Below are positions 16,237 to 25,969 of a stretch of DNA of 64,000 nucleotides, piece by piece. The translations under genes were made by a program, and so were the position numbers. This stretch comes from Labrys miyagiensis (GTDB lineage: Bacteria; Pseudomonadota; Alphaproteobacteria; Rhizobiales; Labraceae), in NCBI RefSeq assembly GCF_030160835.1, contig NZ_BSPC01000024.1, forward strand, positions 186,001 to 250,000, given 5' to 3'. Positions within the stretch are counted from its first letter, which is position 1. Each line of letters begins with the position of its first letter. The notes beneath the pieces are model-generated. The model was not told the DNA's origin. It was given only the letters and a program-made list of their open reading frames with translations, and ran no database searches.

Positions 16237-16560
16237 ATGAGCGTGACCTATGTGATCGGATTCAGCGTCAGGCCGGACCAGCGCGAGCGCTTTCTTGGCC
16301 TGCTGACTGGCGTGCTCGACGCCATGCGCCACGAGTCAAGCTTCATGAATGCCACCCTGCATGCCGACCCGGCCGACCGCTGCCGCTTCCTGCTGCACGA
16401 GACCTGGGCCGACCACCAGGAGGTGCTCGATGTGCAACTGCATCGCCCCTATCGTGCGGCCTGGCACGAAGCGCTGCCGGACCTGCTCACCGCCCCGCGC
16501 GACATCTCGATGTGGACGCCGCTGCGGGTGGATGGGCAGGAGCGTTATGCTTCGGCCTGA
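16237..16560 (+). CDS. Antibiotic biosynthesis monooxygenase (ABM)-domain protein
   Basis: The 107-residue protein has a ferredoxin-like dimeric alpha/beta barrel: the opening strand VTYVIGFSVRPDQRERFLGLL and the LLHETWADHQEVLDVQLHRPY core are typical of the YgiN/quinol-monooxygenase group. Such enzymes oxidise quinols or small aromatics without cofactors, or serve as dimeric scaffolds. It is preceded by GGATGGAGGAATGAG (start at 16237). It is divergent from the alpha/beta hydrolase and probably co-regulated through the palindrome at 16159-16181. Confidence 0.82.
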   Translation: MSVTYVIGFSVRPDQRERFLGLLTGVLDAMRHESSFMNATLHADPADRCRFLLHETWADHQEVLDVQLHRPYRAAWHEALPDLLTAPRDISMWTPLRVDGQERYASA

Positions 16561-16579
16561 GGCACAGACTCTTCGGTTG

Positions 16580-16849
16580 GGCGAGATGAGCCATTTCAGG
16601 ACGAGGCGAGCCGATTGCGCTCCCTCGCCCCGTTCTTACGGGGAGAGGATGGAGGTGAGGGGCGGCGCAGGGTTCTGTGATTGGCGTTCTGTAGCTCGCA
16701 GCGATCGTCACCTCCATCATATCTTATTGATTTATTTATGAGAATAATTCTTCCAATGCTGCGTAGCCCCTCACCTCCATCCTCTCCCCGTAAGGACGGG
16801 GCGAGGGGACTTTGAAGGCGCGCGTCGTCCTCGGATGTCTCATCTCGCC
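16580..16849. repeat. Composite inverted-repeat element, CCCTCGCCCCG...GGTGAGGGGC family
   Basis: The outer GGCGAGATGAG / CTCATCTCGCC ends (16580-16590, 16839-16849) are perfect. The inner arms near 16622-16663 and 16766-16809 share CCCTCGCCCCGTTCTTACGG-type sequence in inverted order. The AT-rich centre (about 16710-16755) holds no gene. The same family occurs at 60743-60917 with its arms in the opposite order. Confidence 0.75.
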
Positions 16850-16896
16850 GCACCGAAAGAAGGCTCCGGTACAAGGCAAAACATCCCTTTCCTGTC

Positions 16897-17265
16897 TCAC
16901 CACAAGTTCTTCCCGTCGATCACTGTCACCGGCACGGCCTCGAGCTCGAAATCGTCGAACAGGCGGGCATTGATGCTGATCTTGGGGTGCTCGAAATCGG
17001 GCTCGCCTTTCGACCAGTCTGGCGTCTCGGTGAAAGTGCCGCAGCCGCAGGTGGCGCAGAAATGGTGCTGGATCGTCTTCGAGTTCCAGCGATAGGTCGC
17101 GATCGCTTCCGGCGGGGAGGTCAGGCGGAATTGCTCCGGCGTGTAATAGGCCCAGAGCGAGCCGCGCTTGGAACAGAAGGAGCAGGTGCAGCGCGTCACC
17201 GTCTCCGGCGCCGCATCCACTTCGAACCGCGTGCCGCCGCAATGGCAGCTGCCCTTGAGAGCCAT
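16897..17265 (-). CDS. GFA family protein (Mss4-like zinc fold)
   Basis: The 122-residue protein has the GFA zinc motifs: GSCHCGGTRFEV (first CxC), CTCSFCSKRGSLWAYY (CxxC) and HHFCATCGCGTFTETPD (CxxC). The family is named after glutathione-dependent formaldehyde-activating enzyme, but most members have no proven activity. The start at 17265 begins the conserved MALKGSCHCG. An operator-like palindrome lies 48 nt upstream. Confidence 0.88.
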   Translation of the reverse strand: MALKGSCHCGGTRFEVDAAPETVTRCTCSFCSKRGSLWAYYTPEQFRLTSPPEAIATYRWNSKTIQHHFCATCGCGTFTETPDWSKGEPDFEHPKISINARLFDDFELEAVPVTVIDGKNLW

Positions 17266-17312
17266 GGCTTGTTCCTTTCCGTGCTTCGGGGTAGGCCTTT
17301 CATAGTCCGCTG

Positions 17313-17336
17313 CTGCTGACATCTGCCTGTCAGCAG
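17313..17336. promoter_or_regulatory. Candidate operator, CTGCTGACA-N6-TGTCAGCAG
   Basis: This is a perfect 9-bp inverted repeat with a 6-nt centre, 48 nt upstream of the GFA gene start. It could equally be a stable hairpin in that transcript's leader. No adjacent regulator gene is visible. Confidence 0.5.
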
Positions 17337-17460
17337 TGGCGTCTAAAGCAAAGATGCGTCCAGGTAGGAGCGGATTTCCAAGTTAGCGCATTGGCATCAA
17401 AAGCATTTTGCGATTCTTGGTGATTCGACCTGAAGGTAAGACGCGCTAGATGAGATTATC

Positions 17461-17877
17461 ATGAGCGCCGCCCGCAAGATCCACTCCCTGACCTTTCATC
17501 TCTTCGGACTGGCCGACGAGGATGCCGCCGACGAACTCCTCGACGACGTCGAGGAATTCGCCGATGGCATGACGTGGCCGTTCGGCCAGCCGGATGCCTA
17601 CAAATACCTCGAGGACGAGGCGGATGACGTCGTCAAATGCGCCGTCGAATTCAAGGTGCGGGCGGCCATCGCCGGCAGCGCCATTGAGGCGGAGAAGCGC
17701 GACTTCGAAGCGGCCATGGCGCTGATCGAGTATCTGCGCCAGCTTTCGCTCAGCCATTCCTTGGATATCGAGGTCGATTTCGACGAGGAGACCATCGGTT
17801 CGATCGACAAGGGCGTGTTCAGCGCTTCTCTCCATGCCGGGCTGATCGAGCCCTGGGCCGCGGCGCTTGCCTCGTGA
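17461..17877 (+). CDS. Uncharacterised small acidic protein
   Basis: The 138-residue soluble protein is strongly acidic (for example LADEDAADELLDDVEEFADGM and DVDFDEETIGS-like stretches), with no signal peptide, cysteine motif or recognisable domain. Its stop codon overlaps the GTG start of the next gene (GTGA), which indicates translational coupling. It may therefore work with the VirJ-like protein, but its function is unknown. Confidence 0.7.
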   Translation: MSAARKIHSLTFHLFGLADEDAADELLDDVEEFADGMTWPFGQPDAYKYLEDEADDVVKCAVEFKVRAAIAGSAIEAEKRDFEAAMALIEYLRQLSLSHSLDIEVDFDEETIGSIDKGVFSASLHAGLIEPWAAALAS

Positions 17878-18698
17878 GGGATTTCGCAGACCCGGGTGAA
17901 GGGCGCGCGCCGGTGGGCCGATCTCCAGATCGGCCCTGGTTTTTTCGGTTGGAACGGCGTTTCCAAGAGGGTCGACCTGGAGGTCGAGCCACCAAGGCCC
18001 GTGCTCTCCCTGCGCTCCTCGCCATCCTCTTCCTCGCCTTCGCTCTGTTCGCGCCCGTCGCAGGCCATGCCGAGGAGGATCCGTTCGGCTTGCCGCTGGA
18101 GCTCCACAAGGCTGCCAGGCCCGATGGTACGCTCATGCTGCTGCTCTCGGGCGACACCGGCTGGGGTGATCTCGAGGAAACGGTGGCTGCTCGCGCCAAC
18201 CAGGCCGGCGTCAGCGTGATCGGCCTCGATTCCCGTCGTTATTTCTTTTCCGGCAGCACGCCGGGGAAGCTTGCCGCGGATCTGCAGCGCATCCTCGGCT
18301 TTTACGGCCGGGCCTGGCATGCCCCCCGTTTCGTGCTGGCCGGTTATTCCTTTGGAGCCGACGCCCTGCCCTTCGCCTGGAAGCACCTGCCGGAGCAGAC
18401 CCGGCGTCGGACCGAGCTCATTGCCCTGATCGGCCTGCAGCCGGCCGCCAATTTCAGCATCTCGATCTGGGAGATGCTGGACTTTCCAGCACCCGACGAC
18501 GTGCCGGTTGAAACCGCCGTCAGGGACCTGCCCAAGCACAAGGTGCTCTGCATTCATGGCGTCGCGGATGGCGAGGCCTGCGGTCTGCCGGTGCTCGATC
18601 GCGCCACGCGGGTGCCGCGCCCCGGCGGCCATGATTTCGACGGCGATTACGCGGCCGTGGCGGAGGCGATCCTGAGGCGGTTGCGCACGGCGCGATAA
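17874..18698 (+). CDS. AcvB/VirJ-like periplasmic serine hydrolase
   Basis: The 274-residue frame's mature part is the VirJ alpha/beta hydrolase domain: TLMLLLSGDTGWGDLEE, the nucleophile elbow VLAGYSFGADALPFAW (GYSFG), and the final PGGHDFDGDY histidine. AcvB/VirJ proteins are periplasmic; AcvB of Agrobacterium hydrolyses lysyl-phosphatidylglycerol and matters for virulence and acid tolerance. A hydrophobic export signal (ALPALLAILFLAFALFAPVAGHAEE) begins only about 44 residues after the GTG. The stretch before it is translated through the repeat at 17912-17993, so the true start is unsure: GTG 17874, GTG 17913 or TTG 17949. Confidence 0.8.
   Translation: MRDFADPGEGRAPVGRSPDRPWFFRLERRFQEGRPGGRATKARALPALLAILFLAFALFAPVAGHAEEDPFGLPLELHKAARPDGTLMLLLSGDTGWGDLEETVAARANQAGVSVIGLDSRRYFFSGSTPGKLAADLQRILGFYGRAWHAPRFVLAGYSFGADALPFAWKHLPEQTRRRTELIALIGLQPAANFSISIWEMLDFPAPDDVPVETAVRDLPKHKVLCIHGVADGEACGLPVLDRATRVPRPGGHDFDGDYAAVAEAILRRLRTAR
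17912..17993. repeat. Hairpin-tipped inverted-repeat element inside a reading frame, GCCGATCT-CC-AGATCGGC family
   Basis: The outer arms 17912-17928 and 17977-17993 match at 14 of 17 positions. The left core GCCGATCTCCAGATCGGC is a perfect 8-bp hairpin, and the right side carries TCGACCTGGAGGTCGA. The same family is at 37419-37492. Here the element overlaps the 5' end of the VirJ-like coding frame. Confidence 0.75.
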
Positions 18699-18801
18699 AG
18701 CGTTTTGCGATTTGACGGAATCGGCAAGAATCGCAAAGACGCGTCGAAACAAAGAGTTAGAGCAAAGAAGCGTTCACGCTTGAACGCGCTTCGCTCTAGG
18801 G

Positions 18802-19629
18802 TCAGACGGGCGTGAAGGCGAAGGCTCCGTCCTTGCGCGTGATGCGGCCGAGGCCTCTGACATGGCTGCCGGTCACCAGCCAGCCCTCCATCGCGGCTTG
18901 CTCCAGCATGGCGAGGCGCGTGCGTCCTGCCATGTGCGCGTCGAGGTCGAAGTTGAGGGCGGCCCTCGGATCGGCGGTCTGCACGTCGATGAGATGCAAC
19001 GCGTCGGCCCATATCAGCAGTGCGTCCGGGCCGCTGCCGAGGCGATAACCCATCTGCCCGAGCGTGTGGCCCGGCAACGGCACCGCCTCGATATCGGTCA
19101 CGCCGGGCACGGGACCGGAGCCGATCGTGCTCAGCCGGCCACGATAGAGATCGAGCAGGCCGGCGGCGGTCTTGAAGGCGCCTTGGCGGGATTCTGGCAG
19201 CGAGGCCTTGGCCGTCTCGTCGGTGAAGAAGGCAAGCTCGGCCTCGGGCACCAGGATCTGCGCTTGCGGCAGCCAGGCCCCGCCATCCTGGAACAGGCCG
19301 AGCGCATGGTCGCCATGGAGATGGGTGAGGAGCACGCGGTCGATCGCGGCAGGCTCGATGCCGAGATCGCGCAGGGCCTGCCGCGCCTTGCCAAGGCTTG
19401 GGCCCCAGGCCGTGCCGGTACCGGCATCGATAAGAGTAAGGCCGTCAGGCCCCCGCAACAGGAAGCAATTGACGTCGAACGCTACCTTCTCGCCTGGCCA
19501 GGCCGCGAGCACTCTCTCTCGCGCGGCCTCTCCGTCGAGATGGGCGAGCATCTCCTTCGGAGTCTCGAAGATGCCGTCACGAAGAACCGTGAATTCATAG
19601 GAGCCGAAGCGGGCGGAAGTAGCGGTCAT
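18802..19629 (-). CDS. MBL-fold metallohydrolase (AHL-lactonase-like)
   Basis: The 275-residue metallo-beta-lactamase-fold enzyme has the dinuclear zinc motif LLTHLHGDHALGLF (HxHxDH). Further metal ligands are in the VPLPGHTLGQMGYRL histidine and the LLIWADALHL aspartate. The opening YEFTVLRDGIFETPKEML and the overall length fit the group that includes quorum-quenching AHL lactonases and AttM/AiiB-like enzymes of rhizobia, but many relatives have other substrates. A 103-nt gap with an AAGCGTTTTGCGATT-type repeat separates it from the convergent VirJ-like gene. Confidence 0.85.
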   Translation of the reverse strand: MTATSARFGSYEFTVLRDGIFETPKEMLAHLDGEAARERVLAAWPGEKVAFDVNCFLLRGPDGLTLIDAGTGTAWGPSLGKARQALRDLGIEPAAIDRVLLTHLHGDHALGLFQDGGAWLPQAQILVPEAELAFFTDETAKASLPESRQGAFKTAAGLLDLYRGRLSTIGSGPVPGVTDIEAVPLPGHTLGQMGYRLGSGPDALLIWADALHLIDVQTADPRAALNFDLDAHMAGRTRLAMLEQAAMEGWLVTGSHVRGLGRITRKDGAFAFTPV

Positions 19630-19673
19630 CGGGGAGATCCGGTGTTGTTGCCGTCGAAGGCGCGCCGCTCCAC

Positions 19674-20834
19674 TCAGGCTGCGAGCTCGCCGATGACAGC
19701 ATCGAGCAGGGGAAAGCCCGCGCGGGTGACGCGGATATGCGAACCGTCGCGCTCAATCATGCCGCTGGCATCGAGAGTTGCGAGAGCACCCTCGGAAACG
19801 CCGCGCCCGCGCAGGCGGGCAAGGCGGGTGAGGTCGATGCCCTCGGCGAGGCGCAGGCCCATTAGCAGCATCTCGTCGCCCTGCTCATCCGCTGTGAGGG
19901 TCTGGTCGTCGATGAGGCCATGGCCGTCTGCCCTGACGCCGGCCAGCCATTTCTCCGGATTGCGTTCGGTCGAGAGCGCGCGGCGCCGGCCGCTCGCGTC
20001 GATGAGGCGGCCATGCGCGCCGGGGCCGATGCCGGCATATTCGCCATAGCGCCAATAGACGAGATTGTGCCGGCACTCGGCGCCGGGCCGGGCGTGGTTC
20101 GAGATCTCATAGGCCGGCAGGCCGCGCTTTTCGCAGGTCTCGCGCGTGATGTCGAACAGCACGCGGGCCTCCTCGTCCGGCATCGGGATCAGCTTGCCTG
20201 CCGCCACCAGGCGCTCATACATCGTATCGGGCTCGATGGTGAGCTGGTAGAGCGACAGATGCTCGGCCGCCCGGTCGATCGCCTCGTCGAGCTCGCGCTG
20301 CCAGTCATTGGGCTGCTGGTCCGGCCGGGCATAGATGAGGTCGAAGGAATAGCGCTCGAAGCTCTTCGCCGCGATCTCGACCGCCGCCATGGCCTCCGCC
20401 ACCGAATGCATGCGGCCGAGACGCTTGAGGTCGGCATCGTTCATGGCCTGGACGCCGAGCGAGACGCGGTTGACGCCCGCGGCGCGATAGCCGGCGAAGC
20501 GCGTGGCGTCGACGCTGGTGGGATTGGCCTCGAGCGAGATCTCGACATTGGGGGCTATCGTCCAGGCCCCGCCGATGGCATCGAGAATGGCGCCGACTGT
20601 CGCGGGCTCCATCAGCGAGGGCGTGCCGCCGCCGAAGAAGATCGAGTCGACGGTCCGCCCCGGCGCGATGGCGGCCATATAAGCGATCTCGCGGCGATAG
20701 GCATCGAGATAGCCGGCCTGGTCGACGCCGCTCTGGCGGACGTGGGAGTTGAAGTCGCAATAGGGGCATTTGGCCAGGCAGAACGGCCAATGCACATAGA
20801 CGCCGAAGCCGGGCTCTTGGGGGGAGGAGGTCAT
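19674..20834 (-). CDS. hemW: Radical SAM haem chaperone HemW
   Basis: The 386-residue radical SAM protein has the cluster-binding FCLAKCPYCDFNSH (CxxxCxxC) near residue 20, the GGGTPSLM SAM-binding region, SLEANPTSV, and the HemW-type C-terminal helical domain. HemW, formerly called HemN-like, binds haem and delivers it to respiratory enzymes; it lacks the N-terminal extension and coproporphyrinogen-specific residues of true HemN. The start at 20834 gives the usual MTSSPQEPGFGVYVHWPFC opening; a longer upstream frame is read through the repeat at 20879-20962 and is rejected. Confidence 0.93.
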   Translation of the reverse strand: MTSSPQEPGFGVYVHWPFCLAKCPYCDFNSHVRQSGVDQAGYLDAYRREIAYMAAIAPGRTVDSIFFGGGTPSLMEPATVGAILDAIGGAWTIAPNVEISLEANPTSVDATRFAGYRAAGVNRVSLGVQAMNDADLKRLGRMHSVAEAMAAVEIAAKSFERYSFDLIYARPDQQPNDWQRELDEAIDRAAEHLSLYQLTIEPDTMYERLVAAGKLIPMPDEEARVLFDITRETCEKRGLPAYEISNHARPGAECRHNLVYWRYGEYAGIGPGAHGRLIDASGRRRALSTERNPEKWLAGVRADGHGLIDDQTLTADEQGDEMLLMGLRLAEGIDLTRLARLRGRGVSEGALATLDASGMIERDGSHIRVTRAGFPLLDAVIGELAA

Positions 20835-20878
20835 GGCGCTCAAGTGGCACCGCGAGGGGGCGGCGTCAATGGCGACGT

Positions 20879-20962
20879 CCGGGTGCACGGGCATCTTGCC
20901 CGTTCTTCCCTTGACCTCGGGCGTATCGTTTCCAAGAACGGGCAAGATGCCCGTGCACCCGG
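20879..20962. repeat. Hairpin-tipped inverted-repeat element, CGGGCA-TCT-TGCCCG family (perfect arms)
   Basis: The 29-bp arms 20879-20907 and 20934-20962 are perfect inverted copies. Each has an outer CCGGGTGCA edge and the hairpin CGGGCATCTTGCCCG (TCT loop). It lies 1 nt after the nadE stop and 44 nt before the hemW start. The sister copy is at 7761-7843. Perfect arms suggest recent arrival or active conversion. Confidence 0.93.
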
Positions 20963-20963
20963 A

Positions 20964-21785
<822 letters not shown>

Positions 21786-21905
21786 GCCTGTTCCCGCCTT
21801 TCCAGGTGCCTACGCGAGCCGATCGTGGCGTTAGGGAGCAGTGGAAACGGATGATGTCAATGGACCTGCGTGGCGCGCAACGGTAGATGCCGGCATGGCG
21901 CACCC

Positions 21906-22109
21906 GGGGGGCGGGTCTTCAGAGTCTGACTCAAAAGTTGTTAAGAAGCCGAGGGAGGCGTAGATTTTGTCATACCCGGGCTTGTCCCGGGTATCCAGAC
22001 TCCGCCTTTCCGACGTTTGCGCTTCCCTGGATTGCCGGGACAAGCCCGGCAATGACAAAAAGTCGAGGTTCCGTCGACTTTCCGGTCAGGCTCTGAAGAC
22101 CCGCCCCCC
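21906..22109. repeat. Nested repeat: GGGTCTTCAGA-type arms around a TTGTCAT...ATGACAA element
   Basis: The outer arms (21906-21930, 22085-22109) match at 24 of 25 positions and are of the 2706-2781 family. Between them lies a second copy of the 11911-12076 repeat family (about 21920-22093), with ends TTTTGTCATACCCGGGC and GCCCGGCAATGACAAAA. The arrangement reads as one element inserted in another, or as a compound unit. It ends 5 nt before the hydrolase stop codon at 22115. Confidence 0.8.
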
Positions 22110-22114
22110 AACGT

Positions 22115-23005
22115 CTACCCAGCCAGATAGCGGTTGAACCAGGTGATCGTGCGCTCCCAGGCGAGCTTGGCCGCCGCCTCGTCGTAGCGCGGCGTCGAAT
22201 CATTGTGGAAGCCGTGATTGACGTTTGGATAGATATAGGCCTCATAGACCTTGTTGTTGGCCTTCAGGGCCGCCTCATAGGCCGGCCAGCCATCGGTGAT
22301 GCCCTTGTCGAGGCCGGCATAATGAAGGAGGAGCGGGGCGTTGATGCGTGGCACATCCTCGGCTTTCGGCTGCCGGCCATAGAAGGGCACCGCCGCGGCG
22401 AGTTCGGGATAGGCGACGGCCGCGGCGTTGCAGACGCCGCCGCCATAGCAGAAGCCGACGATGCCGACCTTGCCATTGACATCGCTTGACGCCATCTGGA
22501 ACTCCACCGCGGCGAAGAAATCGTTCATCAGCTTGACGGGATCGACGCTCTTCTGCAGCGCCATTCCCTTCTCGTCATTGCCGGGATAGCCGCCGACGGA
22601 GGTGAGGCCGTCGGGCGCCAGCGCCACGAAACCCGCCTTGGCCAGGCGGCGGGCGACATCCTCGATATAGGGGTTGAGGCCACGGTTCTCGTGCACGACC
22701 ACCACGCCGCCGACCTTGCCGGTCGCCTTGGCGGGCTTGACCCGATAGGCGCGCACCGTGCCGTTGCCGTTGGGCGAGGGGTAGGTGATGTATTCGGGCA
22801 CGATGTCGGGATCGGTGAACTCGACCTGCTGGGCCAGCGCGTAGTTGGGGCTCATCGAGGCGAGGATCGCCGCCGCCGTCAGGCCGCCGACGGCGTATTT
22901 GGCCGCACGGTCGAGGAACTCGCGCTTGGTGATGCGGCCATGGGCATAGAAATCATAGAGTTCGAGCAGTTCCTGAGGAAAATCCTTCGCGGTGAGACGG
23001 TTCAT
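22115..23005 (-). CDS. Dienelactone hydrolase family protein with Tat-like leader
   Basis: The 296-residue hydrolase has a nucleophilic cysteine in [15 protein letters not shown] (the DLH-type GxCxGG elbow), [21 protein letters not shown] (oxyanion and glutamate region), and the [16 protein letters not shown] histidine. The N-terminus contains a leader, [17 protein letters not shown] then [13 protein letters not shown], resembling the Tat-type leaders found in this subgroup, so it may be exported. Members cleave dienelactones in aromatic degradation, but relatives have other ester substrates. Confidence 0.88.
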   Translation of the reverse strand: MNRLTAKDFPQELLELYDFYAHGRITKREFLDRAAKYAVGGLTAAAILASMSPNYALAQQVEFTDPDIVPEYITYPSPNGNGTVRAYRVKPAKATGKVGGVVVVHENRGLNPYIEDVARRLAKAGFVALAPDGLTSVGGYPGNDEKGMALQKSVDPVKLMNDFFAAVEFQMASSDVNGKVGIVGFCYGGGVCNAAAVAYPELAAAVPFYGRQPKAEDVPRINAPLLLHYAGLDKGITDGWPAYEAALKANNKVYEAYIYPNVNHGFHNDSTPRYDEAAAKLAWERTITWFNRYLAG

Positions 23006-23140
23006 GGCTCGGCGTCCTTCTGCGTTCTCCCTGGGAGGATCATAGGCGCGAGAAGGCGGAGGGGTCTAGGAAGGGGAAGATGACAAATTAGAGAGGTTGG
23101 AGGGCGAAGTTGGCAGGGCGCGACCAACAAGGACGAGGTG

Positions 23141-23173
23141 CGACGCGATACCCCCAGCTTCGTGGGGGAGGCT
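23141..23173. repeat. Single-arm copy of the GCTTCGTGGGGGAGG repeat
   Basis: The GATACCCCCAGCTTCGTGGG block plus GGAGGCT matches the right edge of the element at 426-621. It lies in the 255-nt gap between the dienelactone hydrolase and mutS, about 90 nt ahead of the mutS start. Nothing else is evident in this gap. Confidence 0.65.
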
Positions 23174-23260
23174 CAGGTCGCGCCCTTTTTGCTATCGCTA
23201 TCCACAGCCCCATCCCCCGCGAATCGTGCCTCGCCTCCCGCCTTCTGCTACCGTCCCGCC

Positions 23261-25969
23261 ATGACCACTTCGCCCCAGAAGCTCGAACCGGCGGACGCCC
23301 AGAACGTCACGCCGATGATGGCGCAATATCTCGAGATCAAGGCAGGCCATCCCAATGCCCTGCTGTTCTATCGCATGGGCGATTTCTATGAATTGTTCTT
23401 CGAGGATGCCGAGGTCGCCTCCAAGACGCTCGGCATCGTGCTCACCAAGCGCGGCAAGCACCAGGGCGAGGACATCGCCATGTGCGGCGTGCCGGTGGTG
23501 CGGGCGGATGAATATCTGCAGCGTCTGATCGCCTATGGCCATCGCGTCGCCGTCTGCGAGCAGATGGAGGATCCGGCCGAGGCCAAGAAGCGCGGCTCGA
23601 AATCGGTGGTGAAGCGCGGCGTGGTGCGCCTGGTCACGCCAGGCACCATCACCGAGGAGACGCTGCTCGAGCCGACGCGCGCCAACCTCCTGCTGGCAGT
23701 GGCGCGGCTGCGCATCTCCGACCACGAGGCGCGTTTCGGCCTTGCCTTCACCGACATCTCCACCGGCGAGTTCGGCGTGTCGGAAGCCGATGCGCCGGGC
23801 CTGGCCGCCGAAATCGCCCGGCTCGACCCCTCCGAGATCGTGCTGGCCGAGAGCGTATATGAGGACGGCGAGCTTGGCTCCCTCTGGCGCGAGACGCGCG
23901 CGGCGGTGACGCCGGTCGGCCGCGACGTCTTCGACGGGGCGCAGGCCGAGCGGCGCCTTGCCGCCTTCTACAACGTCGGCACCATCGACGGTTTCGGCAC
24001 CTTCTCGCGCGCCGAGCTGGTCGCCGCTTCCGGGCTCGTCACCTATATCCTGCGCACGCAGGTCGGCCAGAAGCCGGCGCTCGATCCGCTCCGGCGCGAT
24101 GGCGCCAGCGCCCATATGGCCATCGATGCGGCGACGCGCACCAATCTCGAATTGCTGCGCACCACCAGCGGCGAGCGCTCGGGCTCGCTGTTCGACGCTA
24201 TCGACCGCACGGTGACGGCCGGCGGCGGGCGCCTGCTGGCGCAATGGCTGGCGAGTCCGCTGGTGAGGCCTGAGGCGATCATGCCCCGGCAGGATGCGGT
24301 GGCCTTCTTCGCCGAGCAGGCCCTGCTGCGCGGCCAGATCCGCACGCGGCTGAAATCGGCGCCCGACATCGCCCGCTCCATGGCGCGCCTCGCTCTCGAC
24401 CGCGCCGGCCCGCGCGATCTCGCCGCCCTGCGCGAGGGGCTTGCCGGAATCGCCTTGCTGGAGGGCCTGCTGCAGCGCCAGACCGATCTGCCGCCCGTCG
24501 TCGCCGCGATCCTCACGGCGCTTGCGCGGCCCGACCAGAGCCTGGCACCGCGCCTTACGGCCGCCTTGCAGGAAGACCTGCCGCTGCTCAAGCGCGACGG
24601 TGGCTTCGTGCGAACAGGCTTCAGCGCCGAGCTCGACGAGACCCGAGCCCTGCGCGACGAGAGCCGGCGCGTCATCGCCGGGCTGCAGGCGCGCTATGCC
24701 GAAGAGAGCGAGGTCCGCCAGCTCAAGATCAAGCACAACAACATGATCGGCTATTTCGTCGAGGTGCCGCAGCAGGCGGGCGAGGCCTTCCTGCAGCCGG
24801 GGCTGCGCGAGACCTATGTGCACCGCCAGACCATGGCTGGCGCCATGCGTTTTTCCACCGCCGAGCTCTCGACCCTGGAATCGCGCATCGCTTCGGCGGC
24901 CGACCGCGCGCTGGCGGTGGAGCTGCAGGTGTTCGCCGATCTTGCGCAGGCCCTGCTCGCCGACGGAGCCGCCATCCGCGCCGCCACCGAGGCGCTGGCG
25001 CTGCTCGATGTCATCGTGGCGCTCGCCGTGCTGGCGGACGAGGAGAACTATGCCCGCCCGCTGGTCGACGCCTCGCTCGCCTTCGCCATCGAGGGCGGCC
25101 GCCACCCGGTGGTGGAACAGGCGCTCAAGCGCGAGGGCAAGCCCTTCGTCGCCAATGATTGCGATCTGACGGGCGAGAAGTCGGGTGCGATCTGGCTGCT
25201 GACCGGTCCGAACATGGCCGGTAAGTCGACCTTCCTGCGCCAGAACGCTCTCATCGCCGTGCTCGCGCAGATCGGCTCCTTCGTGCCGGCGAGGAAAGCC
25301 CATATAGGCGCCGTGGACGCCTTGTTCTCGCGCGTCGGCGCGGCGGACGATCTTGCCCGCGGCCGCTCGACCTTCATGGTCGAGATGGTGGAGACGGCGG
25401 CGATCCTCAACCAGGCCGGCCCGCATGCCCTCGTCATCCTCGACGAGATTGGCCGCGGCACCGCCACCTTCGACGGCCTCTCCATCGCCTGGGCGGCAAT
25501 CGAGAACCTCTCCGCCGTCAATCGCTGCCGGGCGCTGTTCGCCACGCATTATCACGAGCTCACCCAGCTGACGAAGAAGCTGCCGCGCCTTGCCAACGCC
25601 ACCATGCGCGTCACCGAATGGCATGGCGACGTCGTCTTCCTGCATGAGGTGGTGCCGGGCGCCGCCGACCGCTCCTACGGCATCCAGGTCGCCAAGCTCG
25701 CCGGCATGCCGGCGGCGGTGGTGGAGCGCGCCCGCACCGTGCTGGCGCAGCTCGAGGCCACCGACCGCCAGGCACCCACCGCCAAGCTCGTCGACGACCT
25801 GCCGCTCTTCGCCGCCGCACCGCGCCCGGCGCCGCAAGCGGCGGTGAAGCAGAAGGACGAACTCGGCGAGGCACTCGATGCACTCGATCCCAATGATATG
25901 ACGCCGCGCCAGGCGCTCGACGCCTTGTTTTCCTTGAAAGCCAAACGAGATACGGACAAGAAGAGGTGA
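23261..25969 (+). CDS. mutS: DNA mismatch repair protein MutS
   Basis: The 902-residue protein has full MutS length. The N-terminal mismatch-recognition domain contains [12 protein letters not shown] (the Phe-x-Glu motif that stacks on the mismatch). The connector, lever and clamp follow, then the ABC-type ATPase: Walker [36 protein letters not shown], and FATHYHEL. The ATG at 23261 opens [20 protein letters not shown]; the longer upstream frame overlaps a repeat. mutS followed by glnD is a conserved Rhizobiales order. The stop codon is the base before a near-perfect inverted repeat. Confidence 0.97.
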   Translation: MTTSPQKLEPADAQNVTPMMAQYLEIKAGHPNALLFYRMGDFYELFFEDAEVASKTLGIVLTKRGKHQGEDIAMCGVPVVRADEYLQRLIAYGHRVAVCEQMEDPAEAKKRGSKSVVKRGVVRLVTPGTITEETLLEPTRANLLLAVARLRISDHEARFGLAFTDISTGEFGVSEADAPGLAAEIARLDPSEIVLAESVYEDGELGSLWRETRAAVTPVGRDVFDGAQAERRLAAFYNVGTIDGFGTFSRAELVAASGLVTYILRTQVGQKPALDPLRRDGASAHMAIDAATRTNLELLRTTSGERSGSLFDAIDRTVTAGGGRLLAQWLASPLVRPEAIMPRQDAVAFFAEQALLRGQIRTRLKSAPDIARSMARLALDRAGPRDLAALREGLAGIALLEGLLQRQTDLPPVVAAILTALARPDQSLAPRLTAALQEDLPLLKRDGGFVRTGFSAELDETRALRDESRRVIAGLQARYAEESEVRQLKIKHNNMIGYFVEVPQQAGEAFLQPGLRETYVHRQTMAGAMRFSTAELSTLESRIASAADRALAVELQVFADLAQALLADGAAIRAATEALALLDVIVALAVLADEENYARPLVDASLAFAIEGGRHPVVEQALKREGKPFVANDCDLTGEKSGAIWLLTGPNMAGKSTFLRQNALIAVLAQIGSFVPARKAHIGAVDALFSRVGAADDLARGRSTFMVEMVETAAILNQAGPHALVILDEIGRGTATFDGLSIAWAAIENLSAVNRCRALFATHYHELTQLTKKLPRLANATMRVTEWHGDVVFLHEVVPGAADRSYGIQVAKLAGMPAAVVERARTVLAQLEATDRQAPTAKLVDDLPLFAAAPRPAPQAAVKQKDELGEALDALDPNDMTPRQALDALFSLKAKRDTDKKR

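Noticed and set aside
18703-18800. Possible small RNA or tRNA remnant with AAGCGTTTTGCGATT
   Set aside because: It does not fold as a tRNA. The sequence matches short repeat pieces also seen near 13690, 17400 and 41810, so it is treated as repeat debris.
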